From positions 85,627-149,626 of the forward strand of contig NZ_VUYQ01000004.1 of assembly GCF_008711155.1 (NCBI RefSeq): 64,000 nt of DNA, given 5' to 3'. The stretch's first letter is position 1; each line of letters starts with the position of its first letter. Under the pieces are notes generated by a model. The model was not told the DNA's origin. It did not search any database and was given only the letters and a program-made list of their open reading frames with translations. A program made the position numbers and the translations under genes. Origin of the DNA: Dechloromonas sp. CZR5 (GTDB lineage: Bacteria > Pseudomonadota > Gammaproteobacteria > Burkholderiales > Rhodocyclaceae). Below are positions 14,686 through 24,733 of the stretch, piece by piece.

Positions 14686-14881
14686 GCGAAACCCCTGAGA
14701 CGGTTGCCGGTTCTCCGCCGGCTTGCTGCAGTGCTGCGGGTGCTGCGTTGCAGCAACTTCATCATACGCCCGATATGTGCCATCGGCATCGACTCTTGTC
14801 CCGCATCGTGGAAGGGGCTTCCACGCAGTTGCCGGCGAGGCGAGACGGTATACTCCGTCTTCCTAAAGCTGAAAGCATTTC

Positions 14882-16282
14882 ATGGCCGCATCCAACGACA
14901 CCGCCAGCATGGCGCTCTTCTGTGACTTCGAGAACATCGCCCTGGGCGTGCGCGACGCACAGTACGAAAAATTCGACATCCGCCCCGTTCTCGAACGTCT
15001 GCTCGCCAAGGGCAGCATCGTCGTCAAGAAGGCCTATTGCGACTGGGAGCGCTACAAGGGCTTCAAGGCCGCGATGCACGAGGCCAATTTCGAACTGATC
15101 GAAATTCCGCACGTCCGCCAGTCGGGCAAGAATTCGGCCGACATCCGCATGGTCGTCGATGCCCTCGACCTGTGCTACACCAAGTCGCATGTCGACACCT
15201 TCGTGATCATCTCCGGCGATTCCGACTTTTCGCCGCTGGTCTCCAAGCTGCGCGAGAACGCCAAGAAGGTGATCGGCGTCGGCGTCAAGCAGAGCTGCTC
15301 CGACCTGCTGATCACCAACTGCGACGAATTCATCTACTACGACGATCTGGTCCGCGACCGCGAGGCCAGTCGCGGCGGCCAGCGCCGCGAGCGCGAGAAG
15401 CGTTCGCCGGAAGAAGAAGCCAAGCGTCGCGAAAAGCAGGAAGAGCGCAAGGCGAAGGCTGTCGAACTGGTGATGACCACCTTTGTCGACCTCATTGCCG
15501 ATCGCGGCGAGAGCGAACGAATCTGGGCCTCCGTACTCAAGGAAGTGGTCAAGCGCCGCAATCCGGGTTTCAACGAGAGCTATTACGGTTTCCGCAGCTT
15601 CGGCAACCTGCTCGAAGAGGCGGCGAGCCGTGGCCTGCTTGGCTTCGGGCGTGACGATAAGGGTGCCTTTGTCTTCCGGGCACCGGTGCGGCCAGCAGTA
15701 GCCATCGAAGGCGAAGCACTGGCGGAAAGTGCAGTGATCGAACCGGTCGTGACCGAAGCGGGCGAGGAATTGCCGGTGCAAACCGAGGGCGGGGCTCCCG
15801 AAGCGGAGGCCGGTGGCAGCCAGCGCCGCCGGGGCGGGCGCCGCGGGCGCAACGGTCGGGAGCGCGAACGGGCACCAGCCGCCGAACAGGTGACCGAACC
15901 CGTTGCCGTTGTCGAATCAGCGCCGGTTGTCGACGTGGCGCCCGCAGTCGTTGCGGATCAGGCCGGCGATGCCGACACCAAGCCGCGTCGTGATGCGCGG
16001 CGTGGTCGCGGAGGAAAGAGCAAGGCGCCAGCGAGCGTCGTCGAGGCCGTCCCGGCCGCAGAATCAGGGGCGACCCACGAGGCAACCGCTCCCGAGGCGG
16101 AGGCCAAGCCAAGCCGGGGCGGTCGCCGCCCGCGCAAGAGCGCATCGTCGGAAACGGTTGTCGATACCCCGGTCGAGGCCGCGCAACCAGTCGAGGCCAC
16201 CGGCGGAGAAGTCAAGCCAGCCAAGGCCAAGCGTCCGGCGCGGCCGCGCAAGCCCAAAGCTGCCGGCAAGGCGGAAGCCTGA
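14882..16282 (+). CDS. NYN-domain (LabA/DUF88) protein with OST-HTH region and basic tail
   Basis: 466 aa. Residues about 10-160 form a NYN PIN-like nuclease domain: ALFCDFENIALG with its catalytic Asp, NSADIRMVVDALDL, FVIISGDSDFSPLVSKLRE. A charged linker (ASRGGQRREREKRSPEEEAKRREKQ) leads to an OST-HTH/LOTUS-like domain (VKRRNPGFNESYYGFRSFGNLLEEA). The last ~200 residues are Ala/Glu/Arg-rich with repeated GGRRGR and KSKAPAS patches, probably RNA binding and disordered. Likely a ribonuclease or RNA-associated protein; substrate unknown. Transcribed alone, divergent from nifJ. Confidence 0.85.
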   Translation: MAASNDTASMALFCDFENIALGVRDAQYEKFDIRPVLERLLAKGSIVVKKAYCDWERYKGFKAAMHEANFELIEIPHVRQSGKNSADIRMVVDALDLCYTKSHVDTFVIISGDSDFSPLVSKLRENAKKVIGVGVKQSCSDLLITNCDEFIYYDDLVRDREASRGGQRREREKRSPEEEAKRREKQEERKAKAVELVMTTFVDLIADRGESERIWASVLKEVVKRRNPGFNESYYGFRSFGNLLEEAASRGLLGFGRDDKGAFVFRAPVRPAVAIEGEALAESAVIEPVVTEAGEELPVQTEGGAPEAEAGGSQRRRGGRRGRNGRERERAPAAEQVTEPVAVVESAPVVDVAPAVVADQAGDADTKPRRDARRGRGGKSKAPASVVEAVPAAESGATHEATAPEAEAKPSRGGRRPRKSASSETVVDTPVEAAQPVEATGGEVKPAKAKRPARPRKPKAAGKAEA

Positions 16283-16290
16283 GCCAAAAT

Positions 16291-16317
16291 AAAAAGGCAG
16301 CCTTGGCTGCCTTTTTT
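16291..16317 (+). terminator. Rho-independent terminator after the NYN gene
   Basis: 12-bp perfect stem AAAAAGGCAGCC / GGCTGCCTTTTT with a 2-nt loop and a T6 run, starting 9 bp after the stop codon. Confidence 0.92.
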
Positions 16318-16602
16318 GCGGGCTGATGACTCGGTGATTGAGAGTGGGGGCAAAGGCTGGGGGCAGAGCCCATTGCCCTGCACGTTTTCATTTACTGCGA
16401 CAGGCAGATGCCAACCCGATGTGCTGCTCTGCCAATTATTTCTATGCTCCGGTGTTATCGAGTCTGTGCACTGCGACTGTCCTATTTGTTTGAATGTGAC
16501 TATCAACTTGGCCGCCTAATGCTGTCGGAAAAATTTACGGACATCGCGAGGGGCCAGAAGCTTTCCAGAACAAGGCATTGATTTGGCATTTCTTTATTTC
16601 AA

Positions 16603-16618
16603 TGGCATTGGGCTTGCT
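16603..16618 (+). promoter_or_regulatory. Sigma-54 (-24/-12) promoter of the PEP-CTERM gene
   Basis: TGGCAT-N5-TTGCT matches the RpoN consensus TGGCAC-N5-TTGCW at 10 of 11 positions with exact spacing, and the GG and GC elements are intact. The start would fall near 16628, 24 bp before the ATG at 16652. In Zoogloea and relatives the PrsK/PrsR system and RpoN control PEP-CTERM genes; that this applies here is inferred. Confidence 0.75.
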
Positions 16619-16651
16619 TTCGCCTGGAAATCTACCAAAGGGAGTAATGCC

Positions 16652-17215
16652 ATGAATAAACTGATCAAGAAGTTGGTTATCGCTACGCTTATTGGAGCTT
16701 TGGGTATCGGTGCTGCACAAGCATCGACGGCCTACAACTTTTCCTACCTATTTGCGGGCAAGGTGGTTGGTGGTGGGACCACAGTAACCGGGACGTTTAT
16801 GGGGGATGCCAACGGCAATCTGATTTCGAATTTAACCAACATCAGCGTGGCAGTTAATGGCGTCAATTTTCTTGGAAACGGTAGTTTGTTTGGTTCGTCG
16901 TTAGATACCAATACTGGGAACTGGCGGACCGGTGGGGCTGTGGTCTCGTTCGATGGGACAGAGAATAACTTTCTATTTGTTGACACGAATTATCCCGATG
17001 AAGCATCGATGATAAATTTCTTCTATTCGATTTCGGCGTGGGATCAGATTACGACTTTTTCATTTGCAACAGGACTCTCAGCATCGGATTCTCCGGTCGC
17101 AACAAAAAACTGGTCTGTCACGCAAGCTAACAATGTACCCGAGCCGGATTCCATGTTGCTCTTGGGGGCCGGCTTGGCGGGCCTGTTTTTTAGGCGCCGC
17201 CAAGCGAGTCGCTAA
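16652..17215 (+). CDS. PEP-CTERM sorting-domain exported protein
   Basis: 187 aa from the ATG at 16652, which has a good ribosome site (AAAGGGAG, 7-8 nt upstream). Signal peptide MNKLIKKLVIATLIGALGIG...AQA, then a beta-rich region of unknown fold, and a C-terminal PEP-CTERM signal: VPEPDSMLLLGAGLAGLFFRRR (Pro-Glu-Pro, hydrophobic helix, basic end). Such proteins are cleaved by exosortase and retained at or released from the cell surface with exopolysaccharide, often in floc-forming bacteria. Its base composition is lower in GC than its neighbours. No exosortase gene is in the window. Confidence 0.88.
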   Translation: MNKLIKKLVIATLIGALGIGAAQASTAYNFSYLFAGKVVGGGTTVTGTFMGDANGNLISNLTNISVAVNGVNFLGNGSLFGSSLDTNTGNWRTGGAVVSFDGTENNFLFVDTNYPDEASMINFFYSISAWDQITTFSFATGLSASDSPVATKNWSVTQANNVPEPDSMLLLGAGLAGLFFRRRQASR

Positions 17216-17218
17216 AGT

Positions 17219-17731
17219 CTAGATGACGTTGAGCAGCTTGGTGCGCAGCGACTCGGCCTCGCGCTTGCCGTCGCGCGACATCACGATGGCGTGATACCAC
17301 TCGTCGTAGAGGTCACGCAGCGCCTGGTGCCCATCGCACTTGTCGATACGGTCCAGCAGGCCGCTGGTGCCCAGTGAGCCGACGAACGCGTTGAGCGTGT
17401 TGGTCATGAAATTGCGCGCCATCTGCAGGCGAACCGGGTCCGGTTCGGCCGGCAGATCGCCGAAGGCCGTGATCGAAGGCAGCTTGGCTGGCGGTGGTGG
17501 CACAGCAGCCTGGGGGACCCCTTTCAGATCGTGGAACTCGATATAGCCTTCTTCCTCGAGCATGCCCAGCGTATGCTGGAGGTCATCGGCGAGGATCATG
17601 CCGCGCAGCTCTTCGACCGTTCGTTTACCGTCAACGAAGATCAGGATTCGTCGCACGCGCGGCGACAGTCCTCCAGCCTTCGTGGCGATTTCGTCATGCC
17701 CTTTCTGGGTCTTTGCGAAAATAATGCCCAT
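17219..17731 (-). CDS. Conserved hypothetical protein with putative winged-helix region
   Basis: 170 aa from the ATG at 17731 (MGIIFAKTQKGHDEIA); upstream in-frame codons cross the panD terminator. Residues about 15-70 (GGLSPRVRRILIFVDGKRTVEELRGM...TLGMLEEEGYIEF) look like a winged helix as in proteins that end a sensor cascade, followed by a proline linker and a helical C-terminal domain. I do not recognise a named family. It follows panD after a terminator, so it is probably expressed on its own. Confidence 0.7.
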   Translation of the reverse strand: MGIIFAKTQKGHDEIATKAGGLSPRVRRILIFVDGKRTVEELRGMILADDLQHTLGMLEEEGYIEFHDLKGVPQAAVPPPPAKLPSITAFGDLPAEPDPVRLQMARNFMTNTLNAFVGSLGTSGLLDRIDKCDGHQALRDLYDEWYHAIVMSRDGKREAESLRTKLLNVI

Positions 17732-17784
17732 TGTTTGTCTCCAACTTTGGTGTGTGAATTTTTGTAGGGCATTGTACAGAAAAG

Positions 17785-17810
17785 AAAAACCCGCCAAGCG
17801 GCGGGTTTTT
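17785..17810 (-). terminator. Rho-independent terminator after panD
   Basis: 11-bp stem AAAAACCCGCC / GGCGGGTTTTT with a 4-nt loop; T-rich on the minus-strand transcript. It lies 25 bp after the panD stop. Confidence 0.88.
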
Positions 17811-17834
17811 TTACAGGCGTGAATTTCTTCGCGA

Positions 17835-18218
17835 TCAGGCGGCGGCCTGGACCGGAATCTTGTGCCCACGACGCACGATGCGGTTCTGCGAATCGACGTA
17901 GATCAGGTCCGGCTCATGCTTGGCCAGTTCCACCTCGTTATAGACCGCAAAGGTGGCGATGATCAGGATGTCGCCCGGGGCAGCACGTCGGGCTGCCGAA
18001 CCATTGACCGAGATGACGCCCGATCCGCGTTCGGCGCGAATGGCGTAGGTCGTGAAACGCTCACCGTTATTTACGTTCCAGATGTCGATCTGTTCGTATT
18101 CCTTGATGTTTGCCGCTTCGAGCAGGTCTTCATCAATGGCGCAGGAACCCTCGTAGTGCAGGTCGGCATGGGTGGCCGTTACGCGGTGCAACTTGGATTT
18201 CAGCATCGTTCTCTGCAT
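17835..18218 (-). CDS. panD: Aspartate 1-decarboxylase PanD
   Basis: 127 aa from [12 protein letters not shown], the usual PanD N-terminus; an ATG four codons earlier (18230) is less likely. The self-cleavage site is intact: YEGSCAID with Gly24-Ser25, where Ser25 becomes the pyruvoyl cofactor. Further hallmarks are [17 protein letters not shown] and [12 protein letters not shown]. It makes beta-alanine from aspartate for pantothenate synthesis. It is the last of the panB-panC-panD run on the minus strand, 90 bp after panC, and ends at a terminator. Confidence 0.97.
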   Translation of the reverse strand: MQRTMLKSKLHRVTATHADLHYEGSCAIDEDLLEAANIKEYEQIDIWNVNNGERFTTYAIRAERGSGVISVNGSAARRAAPGDILIIATFAVYNEVELAKHEPDLIYVDSQNRIVRRGHKIPVQAAA

Positions 18219-18308
18219 GGTTTCACTCATCCAGAAGGTTGGGGGAAGCGCATTGTAACGACAATAGCCCCTCTGTCAACGGGCATAATTATGGATATTC
18301 AGCCCGCA

Positions 18309-19175
<867 letters not shown>

Positions 19176-19185
19176 CTATCCAGGG

Positions 19186-20004
19186 TCAGGCCGCGTAGGT
19201 GTGTTCCGGGCCGGGGTAGGTGCAGTCCTTGACGGCCGCGACGGCACGGCAGGCTGCGTCATGGACGGACGTAGCGCCTTCCATGAAATTGCGGACGAAC
19301 TTGGCTTTCTTGCCGGGCGGGATGTCGAAGGCGTCGTGCACGACGAGCACCTGGCCCGAGCAATCCTTGCCGGCACCGATGCCGATGGTGATGATGTGCA
19401 GCATGGCCGTGACTTCGGCAGCCAGCACGGCGGGAATGGCTTCGAGGACGATCATCGTCGCACCGGCTTCCTGAAGGGCGAGCGCATCGTCCTTCAGGCG
19501 CTGGGCTGCCGCTTCGCCCTTGCCCTGGACCTTGTAGCCGCCCATGACGTGCACGGATTGCGGCGTCAGGCCGAGATGGCCGCAGACCGGAATGCCGCGG
19601 TCCACGAGAAATTTGACGGTCCTGGCCATGTCGCCGCCGCCTTCCAGCTTGACCATCTGCGCGCCGGCCGCCATCAGCGTTACGGCATTGCGGAAGGCCT
19701 GTTCCGGCGATTCCTGGTAGCTGCCGAACGGCATGTCGGCGATGATGAAGGCGCGATCGGAACCGCGCTTGACGGCGGCCGTATGGTAGGCGATGTCGGC
19801 GACGGTGACCGGCAAGGTCGTGTCGTGGCCCTGGATCACATTGCCCAGCGAATCGCCGATCAACAGCGATTCGACACCGGCGCCGTCGAGCAGGCGTGCG
19901 AAGCTGGCATCGTAGGCGGTGAACATGACGACCTTCTCGCCGGCGGCGTAGAGCTTGGCGAGATCGCCCTGGGTCAGGCGGCGGGTGATGACTTGAGCGG
20001 ACAT
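19186..20004 (-). CDS. panB: 3-methyl-2-oxobutanoate hydroxymethyltransferase PanB
   Basis: 272 aa. Conserved blocks: [37 protein letters not shown] (Mg2+ ligand Asp), [26 protein letters not shown] and [10 protein letters not shown] with the catalytic Glu. It adds the hydroxymethyl group of methylene-THF to 2-oxoisovalerate, the first pantothenate step. The start is 1 bp after the stop of the DUF486 fragment, showing that it was translationally coupled to that gene before the island split it. Confidence 0.97.
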   Translation of the reverse strand: MSAQVITRRLTQGDLAKLYAAGEKVVMFTAYDASFARLLDGAGVESLLIGDSLGNVIQGHDTTLPVTVADIAYHTAAVKRGSDRAFIIADMPFGSYQESPEQAFRNAVTLMAAGAQMVKLEGGGDMARTVKFLVDRGIPVCGHLGLTPQSVHVMGGYKVQGKGEAAAQRLKDDALALQEAGATMIVLEAIPAVLAAEVTAMLHIITIGIGAGKDCSGQVLVVHDAFDIPPGKKAKFVRNFMEGATSVHDAACRAVAAVKDCTYPGPEHTYAA

Positions 20005-20286
20005 TTACGACCTGAAAACAAAATAGACGGCGCCTAGGATACACAGAGCCGCCCACAAGTAGTCAAGCTTCAGTGGCTGGTCCATGTAAAAGATGACGAA
20101 GGGTACGAAGACCGTCAGGGTGATGACTTCCTGCAGGATCTTGAGCTGGCCGAGGTCCAGCTCGGTATGACCGATGCGGTTGGCCGGCACCTGGATCAGG
20201 TATTCGAACAGCGCGATGCCCCAGGAAATCAGCGCCGCGATCCACCACGGCTTGTCGTTGAGGTGCTTGAGGTGCGAATACCAGGC
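20005..20286 (-). pseudogene. DUF486 (DMT-family) membrane protein gene, 3' part, split by the island
   Basis: About 93 codons survive, beginning AWYSHLKHLNDKPWWIAAL and containing LFEYLIQVPANRIGH, ending FVFRS: clearly DUF486. The frame continues across the junction to an ATG at 20310, but those eight residues (MFFCHNYN) come from the island. The missing 5' part ending NVFMTF is at 45565-45645. Joined, they give a normal protein of about 120 aa with four membrane helices. The truncated form lacks the first helix, so it is probably not functional, though its reading frame may still couple translation into panB. Confidence 0.9.
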
Positions 20287-20307
20287 GTTATAGTTGTGGC
20301 AAAAAAA

Positions 20308-20317
20308 CACTTGCTCA
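20308..20317 (+). repeat. Left-end subterminal motif (CACTTGCTCA)
   Basis: Eight of ten bases match the CACTTGATGA motif that is repeated at the island's right end, and its distance from the tip (20 bp) mirrors that on the right (19 bp). Confidence 0.5.
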
Positions 20318-20366
20318 GTAATCAGTTTGTTAACACGTTGTAAGTATTCAGTACTGAAAAAAACAC

Positions 20367-21515
20367 ATGCCTAATTATGGTTTCAAAGTTGTTTTTGCTG
20401 ACCCAAAATTTCTTAAGGATGCAGGGTTTGAGAAAGTAGCGCACCTTCCCATCATCTTCGATTCAGAGCCGGGATATGCTCGTTTTCCAAATCAGTTCTT
20501 AATCGATCGCGGAATCGGCTATTGGGATCCAAAGTGGCGCGGATCAAAACGTAACCCGCTCCCGCCCACACGCGTGTCGATGAAGAATTTTGCCTACTGG
20601 CTTGCTAACGCACTGGAATGGGCTGAGGTTCGGGGCGTCGACCTGATGAAGGCGGACTACGCTAGCACTTTGATTGGGCGGTATCAAAAAGAAATGTTGA
20701 AGGGCATTTGGTCTGCCTACAACAAGTCTCTTTCTCCTGAGACGGTCAATTCTCGAATCGGGATCGCACTCGAGTACCAGATGTGGGCCGCGGACAAGGG
20801 GCTGCGTGAACCGTTCAGCATTCCGACCGTTACCAGTACCTACTTTGTAGACTCTCCTTCTTCCAGTAGGTCTCATGAGGTTAAGTTCGTCGAGTCGAGG
20901 AGGGGCAAGGTAAAAGTGAATAAACGGTTACTGTCGTTCCCCTCAACTGATGAAATTGAGGCGTGGCGAAGGCGCGTATATGAGCGGCCAGTGTTTGGAA
21001 ATACCGAAGGGCTAATTGCCGACCTAATTCTCAATACGGCCATACGCCGCGAGGAAGCTGCTTGCTGGCGGGTAGATACCCTTCCACTTCAACCCAAGAA
21101 GTGGAACATCATCAATCCTGACCAGTTTCCGGAGGCACAGAGTGTACTTGTCACCCTTATCTACGGAACCAAGGGGAAAGAATATGGGGTAGACGAGCAC
21201 GGCGATAAAATTGGTCCGGAGGGCCAGATTCACGTGCCCCTTTGGCTTGCGCATCGCATACATAAGTATCGCAACAATGAGCGCCTTATTGCATTGAAGC
21301 CTTTGCTCAAGCAAGGTAAAACAGCTGAGGCACAGCAGTGTATCTTGAACCAGTCGGTACATCTTTTTCTCCACCCAGTCACTGGTCAGCGCTACACGGG
21401 GAATCAAATCTATTCCTTCTGGAAAGTGGCAAATGGAGCCGTGACTTGGAGTCCACACATGGGTCGAGACTGGTGGGCTTGGCCGGCGGTTGGTCGAAAA
21501 CCTCGGCTAGCTTGA
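20367..21515 (+). CDS. Tyrosine recombinase/integrase, C-terminally truncated
   Basis: 382 aa. An N-terminal core-binding region (about residues 60-150: MKNFAYWLANALEWAEVRG, TVNSRIGIALEYQMWAADKG) is followed by a catalytic part with box I LILNTAIRREEAACWRVD (catalytic Arg) and box II SPHMGRDWW (H..R). After this the frame runs into WPAVGRKPRLA and stops; no following H/W or the nucleophilic Tyr is present, so about 60-100 residues are missing. Likely the former integrase of this island, now inactive. It is the first gene from the left end and points inward. Family (phage-type recombinase) is clear; subgroup not. Confidence 0.82.
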   Translation: MPNYGFKVVFADPKFLKDAGFEKVAHLPIIFDSEPGYARFPNQFLIDRGIGYWDPKWRGSKRNPLPPTRVSMKNFAYWLANALEWAEVRGVDLMKADYASTLIGRYQKEMLKGIWSAYNKSLSPETVNSRIGIALEYQMWAADKGLREPFSIPTVTSTYFVDSPSSSRSHEVKFVESRRGKVKVNKRLLSFPSTDEIEAWRRRVYERPVFGNTEGLIADLILNTAIRREEAACWRVDTLPLQPKKWNIINPDQFPEAQSVLVTLIYGTKGKEYGVDEHGDKIGPEGQIHVPLWLAHRIHKYRNNERLIALKPLLKQGKTAEAQQCILNQSVHLFLHPVTGQRYTGNQIYSFWKVANGAVTWSPHMGRDWWAWPAVGRKPRLA

Positions 21516-21822
21516 GTGGCGGCGGCTACAACGGCATTGCCCTGTCCTTGGCTGTTGAAAACTGACTGAGATGTAATTTCTAGGCCATGTGTTAGTCAGT
21601 TTCAAACGTGCAAACTAAAACCATGCTCCAAAGCACTGGACTAAAGATCAATTCCCGCTAGCAATCGTTTTTTGGGGTTGAGCATCGTCGCAGCGTCGTG
21701 AGTCGTCCTGTTCCTCCTCAGATTTCTATAACTTGCGCAAATCGATGCATCGAGTGGTTGCATCTAGCATCACGTAAACGACGCTGAACACCACATCCAG
21801 ATAAAGGACGAGTGAGTTGGAA
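21516..21822. other. 307-bp gap after the integrase, no gene seen
   Basis: AT-rich sequence with several stops in all frames. It probably holds the decayed end of the recombinase gene and the leader of the next small gene (AAAGGACGAG at 21804-21812). I see no hairpin or known site. Confidence 0.5.
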
Positions 21823-22017
21823 ATGTTCCGACATTCGAGCACCTTAGCCTCTACGCCCTCTCAGTTGCTAGTTGTTGGGGCAATGATTGTTGTCGTTTTT
21901 CTGGGAATCTGGTTGTTGGAGCGCTATTTAAAATGCCGAGAAAAACGGTTTCCTTATTCAAAGCTACTCACCACAAGGATTGGGCGTGACCGCAGGAAAA
22001 AGCGGGGAGAAAAATAA
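21823..22017 (+). CDS. Small single-pass membrane protein, unknown
   Basis: 64 aa from the ATG at 21823 (a TTG two codons earlier is possible). One hydrophobic helix LLVVGAMIVVVFLGIWLLERYL followed by a strongly basic tail (RIGRDRRKKRGEK) that should stay in the cytoplasm. No family recognised. It is convergent with the CusS-type kinase gene, whose stop is 30 bp away. May be a remnant; support is the clean membrane-protein pattern only. Confidence 0.45.
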   Translation: MFRHSSTLASTPSQLLVVGAMIVVVFLGIWLLERYLKCREKRFPYSKLLTTRIGRDRRKKRGEK

Positions 22018-22046
22018 GATGGTTGGGGATGCAGTTGCTCCGCGTA

Positions 22047-23450
22047 TCAATTGGTCTTACTTCCATTGGGCAACCACAGTGTAAAGCAAGTTATGCCGTC
22101 GGCGGATTGCACGGATATGTTCCCGTCATGAGCCAGCACAATTGAGCGTGTAATTGCCAGCCCTAGTCCTGAGTTTTCTGTTGTCCGGTGGCGCGAACTA
22201 TCGGCACGATAAAAGCGATCGAACAGGCGTGGTAGATGTTCGGCGGAAATTGTGCTTCCCGTGTTTTCGACAGTGAGCGTGGTGTTTCCCTCTGCCCCTC
22301 GGGCTATACGGGTAGTGATTGTTCCTCCGTTGGGCGTATGGCGTATCGCATTGGACAGGAGGTTACTGATTGCGCGCCTTAGCATTAAACGATCGCCGGA
22401 AACTTCGCCTCGTCCTGAGAGGGATAGCGCAATGGCTTTCTCGTCAGCGAGAATTTCGTAATACTCTAAGAGATCAGCGACTTCATCGGCTAGTTCGATG
22501 CGCTCCTGGTGAGGAATGATCTGCTGGTTGTCGGCCTTGGCGAGGAAGAGCATGTCGGCAATCATCCTCGATAGCCGTTCAAACTCCTCAGCATTGGACG
22601 CTAGGATTTCGCGATAGTTATCCGCTGTACGCGCCCTTGATAGCGTGACTTGGGTTTGCGTCAACAGGTTACTCACCGGAGTTCGCAGTTCATGGGCCAA
22701 GTCCGATGAAAAGTCCGACAGGCGCAGAAATGAATCCTCCAGACGAGACAGCATGTCATTCAGGGTTTCAGCAAGATCGGCCAGTTCAAGCGGAATTGCG
22801 TCAGCTGGCAGGCGGGTGTACAAGCGATTTGCGGTGATTTCTGAGGCTTGGCGTTTGATCGCTTGGAGCGGCGAAAGGCCGCGTCGCACAACGAACCAGC
22901 CGAGCATGCCCATGGCCATAGTCGCCAATGCAATAAACGACCATAGCGTTTGTCTGAAGGAGGACATGAAATGTTCGTGAATATCCATTTCGGTGGCTAT
23001 GCCCACCGTGACTGGCTGTCCTAAACCGCCTGCCATAATCAAGCTGACAATCCCGCGCATCGGCATTCCATCGCTGGTCGTCCATTTGAGCGGTCGGCTG
23101 TCTCCGGAAGCTGGCCCTTTCAGCAGCCCCGCTGGCAGAGCTTTTTTTTCATTGGCATAGATGGGCTTCCCATCCAGAGCATGGATCGATACCACCAGCC
23201 CATGATGCCCGGTTAACGCATTGTCCAGCTGTAGCTTCAGGCTTGTACTCGATAGGACCTCTGGTGACTGGCCAAGAATATGGCGGACCAACTCCATTTT
23301 TCCTGTCAGCACCTCCATGTCCTGCTCCTCGAAGTGCTGTTCCACCGAATTGCCAATGAGCAAGCCCAATAGGAAGAGAACAAGTGCTGCAGTCAATGCA
23401 AACAGTAAGGTCAGTCGAAAGGTAAGCGATGGACCGCGGCGGGATGTCAC
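22047..23450 (-). CDS. cusS: Heavy-metal sensor histidine kinase (CusS/CopS-like)
   Basis: 467 aa. N-terminal helix [23 protein letters not shown], a periplasmic sensor of about 140 residues, second helix [24 protein letters not shown] ([16 protein letters not shown]), H-box [14 protein letters not shown]-box [19 protein letters not shown] and G-box [19 protein letters not shown]. This is the heavy-metal sensor kinase family that senses periplasmic Cu(I)/Ag(I). Overlaps cusR by ATGA. It phosphorylates the regulator that probably acts on the TGTAAT boxes in this island. Confidence 0.93.
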   Translation of the reverse strand: MTSRRGPSLTFRLTLLFALTAALVLFLLGLLIGNSVEQHFEEQDMEVLTGKMELVRHILGQSPEVLSSTSLKLQLDNALTGHHGLVVSIHALDGKPIYANEKKALPAGLLKGPASGDSRPLKWTTSDGMPMRGIVSLIMAGGLGQPVTVGIATEMDIHEHFMSSFRQTLWSFIALATMAMGMLGWFVVRRGLSPLQAIKRQASEITANRLYTRLPADAIPLELADLAETLNDMLSRLEDSFLRLSDFSSDLAHELRTPVSNLLTQTQVTLSRARTADNYREILASNAEEFERLSRMIADMLFLAKADNQQIIPHQERIELADEVADLLEYYEILADEKAIALSLSGRGEVSGDRLMLRRAISNLLSNAIRHTPNGGTITTRIARGAEGNTTLTVENTGSTISAEHLPRLFDRFYRADSSRHRTTENSGLGLAITRSIVLAHDGNISVQSADGITCFTLWLPNGSKTN

Positions 23451-24124
23451 TCGTTGATCTCCAGGACGTAGCCCATCCCTCGAACCGTTTTGATTAGCTT
23501 GAGTTCGAAGTCTTCGTCCACCTTCAGCCGCAAGCGTTTAATGGCAACCTCAATCACGTTGGTGTCGCTATCAAAATTCATATCCCAAACCTGCGAGGCA
23601 ATTAACGAACGTGGCAAAACCTCGCCTTGGCGCCGCAATAGCAGTTCAAGTAAAGCAAATTCTTTGGCAGTAAGGTCAATCCGTTTCCCCGAGCGCACCA
23701 CGCGGCGCCGTAGCAGGTCGAGTTCAAGGTCAGCAGCTCGCAAGACTTCCGCTTCCTTTGTTTTGTTTCCTCGTCGTAGCAGGGAGCGGACCCGAGCCAG
23801 CAATTCGGAGAAGGCGAAAGGCTTCACCAGATAATCGTCGGCACCGAGTTCCAGTCCCTTGACCCGATCTTCCACCTGATCGCGAGCGGTCAAAAATAGT
23901 ACTGGCATGTCCTTCCCGGCCCGGCGGATTCCCTGCAAAACCTGCCAGCCGTCTATACCTGGCAGCATTACATCGAGTACCGCCAAGTCGTAGGCTTCGG
24001 TTAGCGCAAGATGGAGGCCGTCCAAGCCGTTGGCGGCCAAGTCGACCACGAACCCAGCCTCAAGCAGGCCTTGTTTCAAATAGCTGCCCGTCTTAAGTTC
24101 ATCTTCGACAACCAGAACTTTCAT
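23447..24124 (-). CDS. cusR: Heavy-metal response regulator (CusR/CopR-like, OmpR family)
   Basis: 225 aa from [13 protein letters not shown]; five upstream in-frame codons (24139) are unlikely. Receiver domain with acidic pocket VVEDE, phospho-acceptor Asp in [10 protein letters not shown], Thr in LFLTARD and Lys in YLVKPFAF, then an OmpR winged helix ([25 protein letters not shown], ... RGMGYVL). First gene of the cusRS pair. A palindromic TGTAAT-type box lies about 70 bp upstream, shared with the divergent side, which suggests autoregulation. Confidence 0.95.
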   Translation of the reverse strand: MKVLVVEDELKTGSYLKQGLLEAGFVVDLAANGLDGLHLALTEAYDLAVLDVMLPGIDGWQVLQGIRRAGKDMPVLFLTARDQVEDRVKGLELGADDYLVKPFAFSELLARVRSLLRRGNKTKEAEVLRAADLELDLLRRRVVRSGKRIDLTAKEFALLELLLRRQGEVLPRSLIASQVWDMNFDSDTNVIEVAIKRLRLKVDEDFELKLIKTVRGMGYVLEINE

Positions 24125-24191
24125 CGCTCTCTCCAACAACGTTTTTTTATTGGTGGAGAATTCTCTATCGGTTTTAGCACCGAATTTCCAA

Positions 24192-24219
24192 GATTACGCA
24201 AATGTAATCCATAAGTCAG
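24192..24219. promoter_or_regulatory. CusR/CopR box 1 between cusR and the divergent unit
   Basis: GATTAC-N6-GTAATC perfect inverted repeat (24192-24209), the cop-box pattern of CopR/CusR regulators, followed at the fixed 6-nt spacing by GTCAG (24215-24219). One of five copies of TGTAAT-N6-GTCA in the island. Confidence 0.75.
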
Positions 24220-24294
24220 TCGATTGTTGGTTTCGTAAAAGCAAGATGTCGACCATTGGAGCATCAGACTCCACGTTTACTCAATGGAGATGTC

Positions 24295-24468
24295 ATGAAA
24301 CAACTGGCGCTGAGCCTGGCCATCGCTGCCGGGCCGGTGTGGGCGGAAAATCCACACTCACCCGAGTTGGCTATCGCCAAGACATACAAATCGGCATTTG
24401 CCGATTATCGCTTCATCCAGGATGAGACAGTTTTGGACTGGCGGCCAAGGGTCGTACGGCGCGCTTGA
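24295..24468 (+). pseudogene. Truncated exported copper-cluster protein
   Basis: ATG at 24295 gives signal peptide MKQLALSLAIAAGPVWA, then ENPHSPELAIAKTYKSAFADYRFIQDETVLDWR, which resembles small periplasmic proteins of cus/cop clusters. After DWR the frame enters unrelated sequence (PRVVRRA) and stops; a different frame there encodes the end of another protein. So this is a 5' fragment fused by deletion to the next remnant. Confidence 0.6.
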
Positions 24469-24590
24469 GATGGGTGGCATGTTCTCTGTCCTCAAGGTCC
24501 GTCGCGATCAGAAAGCAGGCGATTACAAGGATCCCGGCTGGTACAAGCAGCCCAAGGGAATGCAGGCCTATGAATGGCAAGGACAGGTTG
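24441..24590 (+). pseudogene. Multicopper oxidase C-terminus remnant
   Basis: In the frame beginning SYGALEMGGMFSVLKVR the sequence continues DQKAGDYKDPGWYKQPKG and AYEW, which resembles the C-terminal tail of CopA-type multicopper oxidases (GGMF.VLKVR...DPGWY). The copper-ligand domains are absent. It is joined out of frame to the preceding fragment. Identification is from memory of the family tail, so moderate. Confidence 0.5.
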
Positions 24591-24733
24591 GCGATATTGC
24601 CCGTTCAAATCACGCTGGATCTGGTGCGATGCCCGCACGCGGGCGTGTCGTTGAACAGGAAATGCAGGTCCGAAAACCAGTCAGTGGGCATGGACAGCAC
24701 TGAAAACCACAATCATACCCACGGAGATAAATC

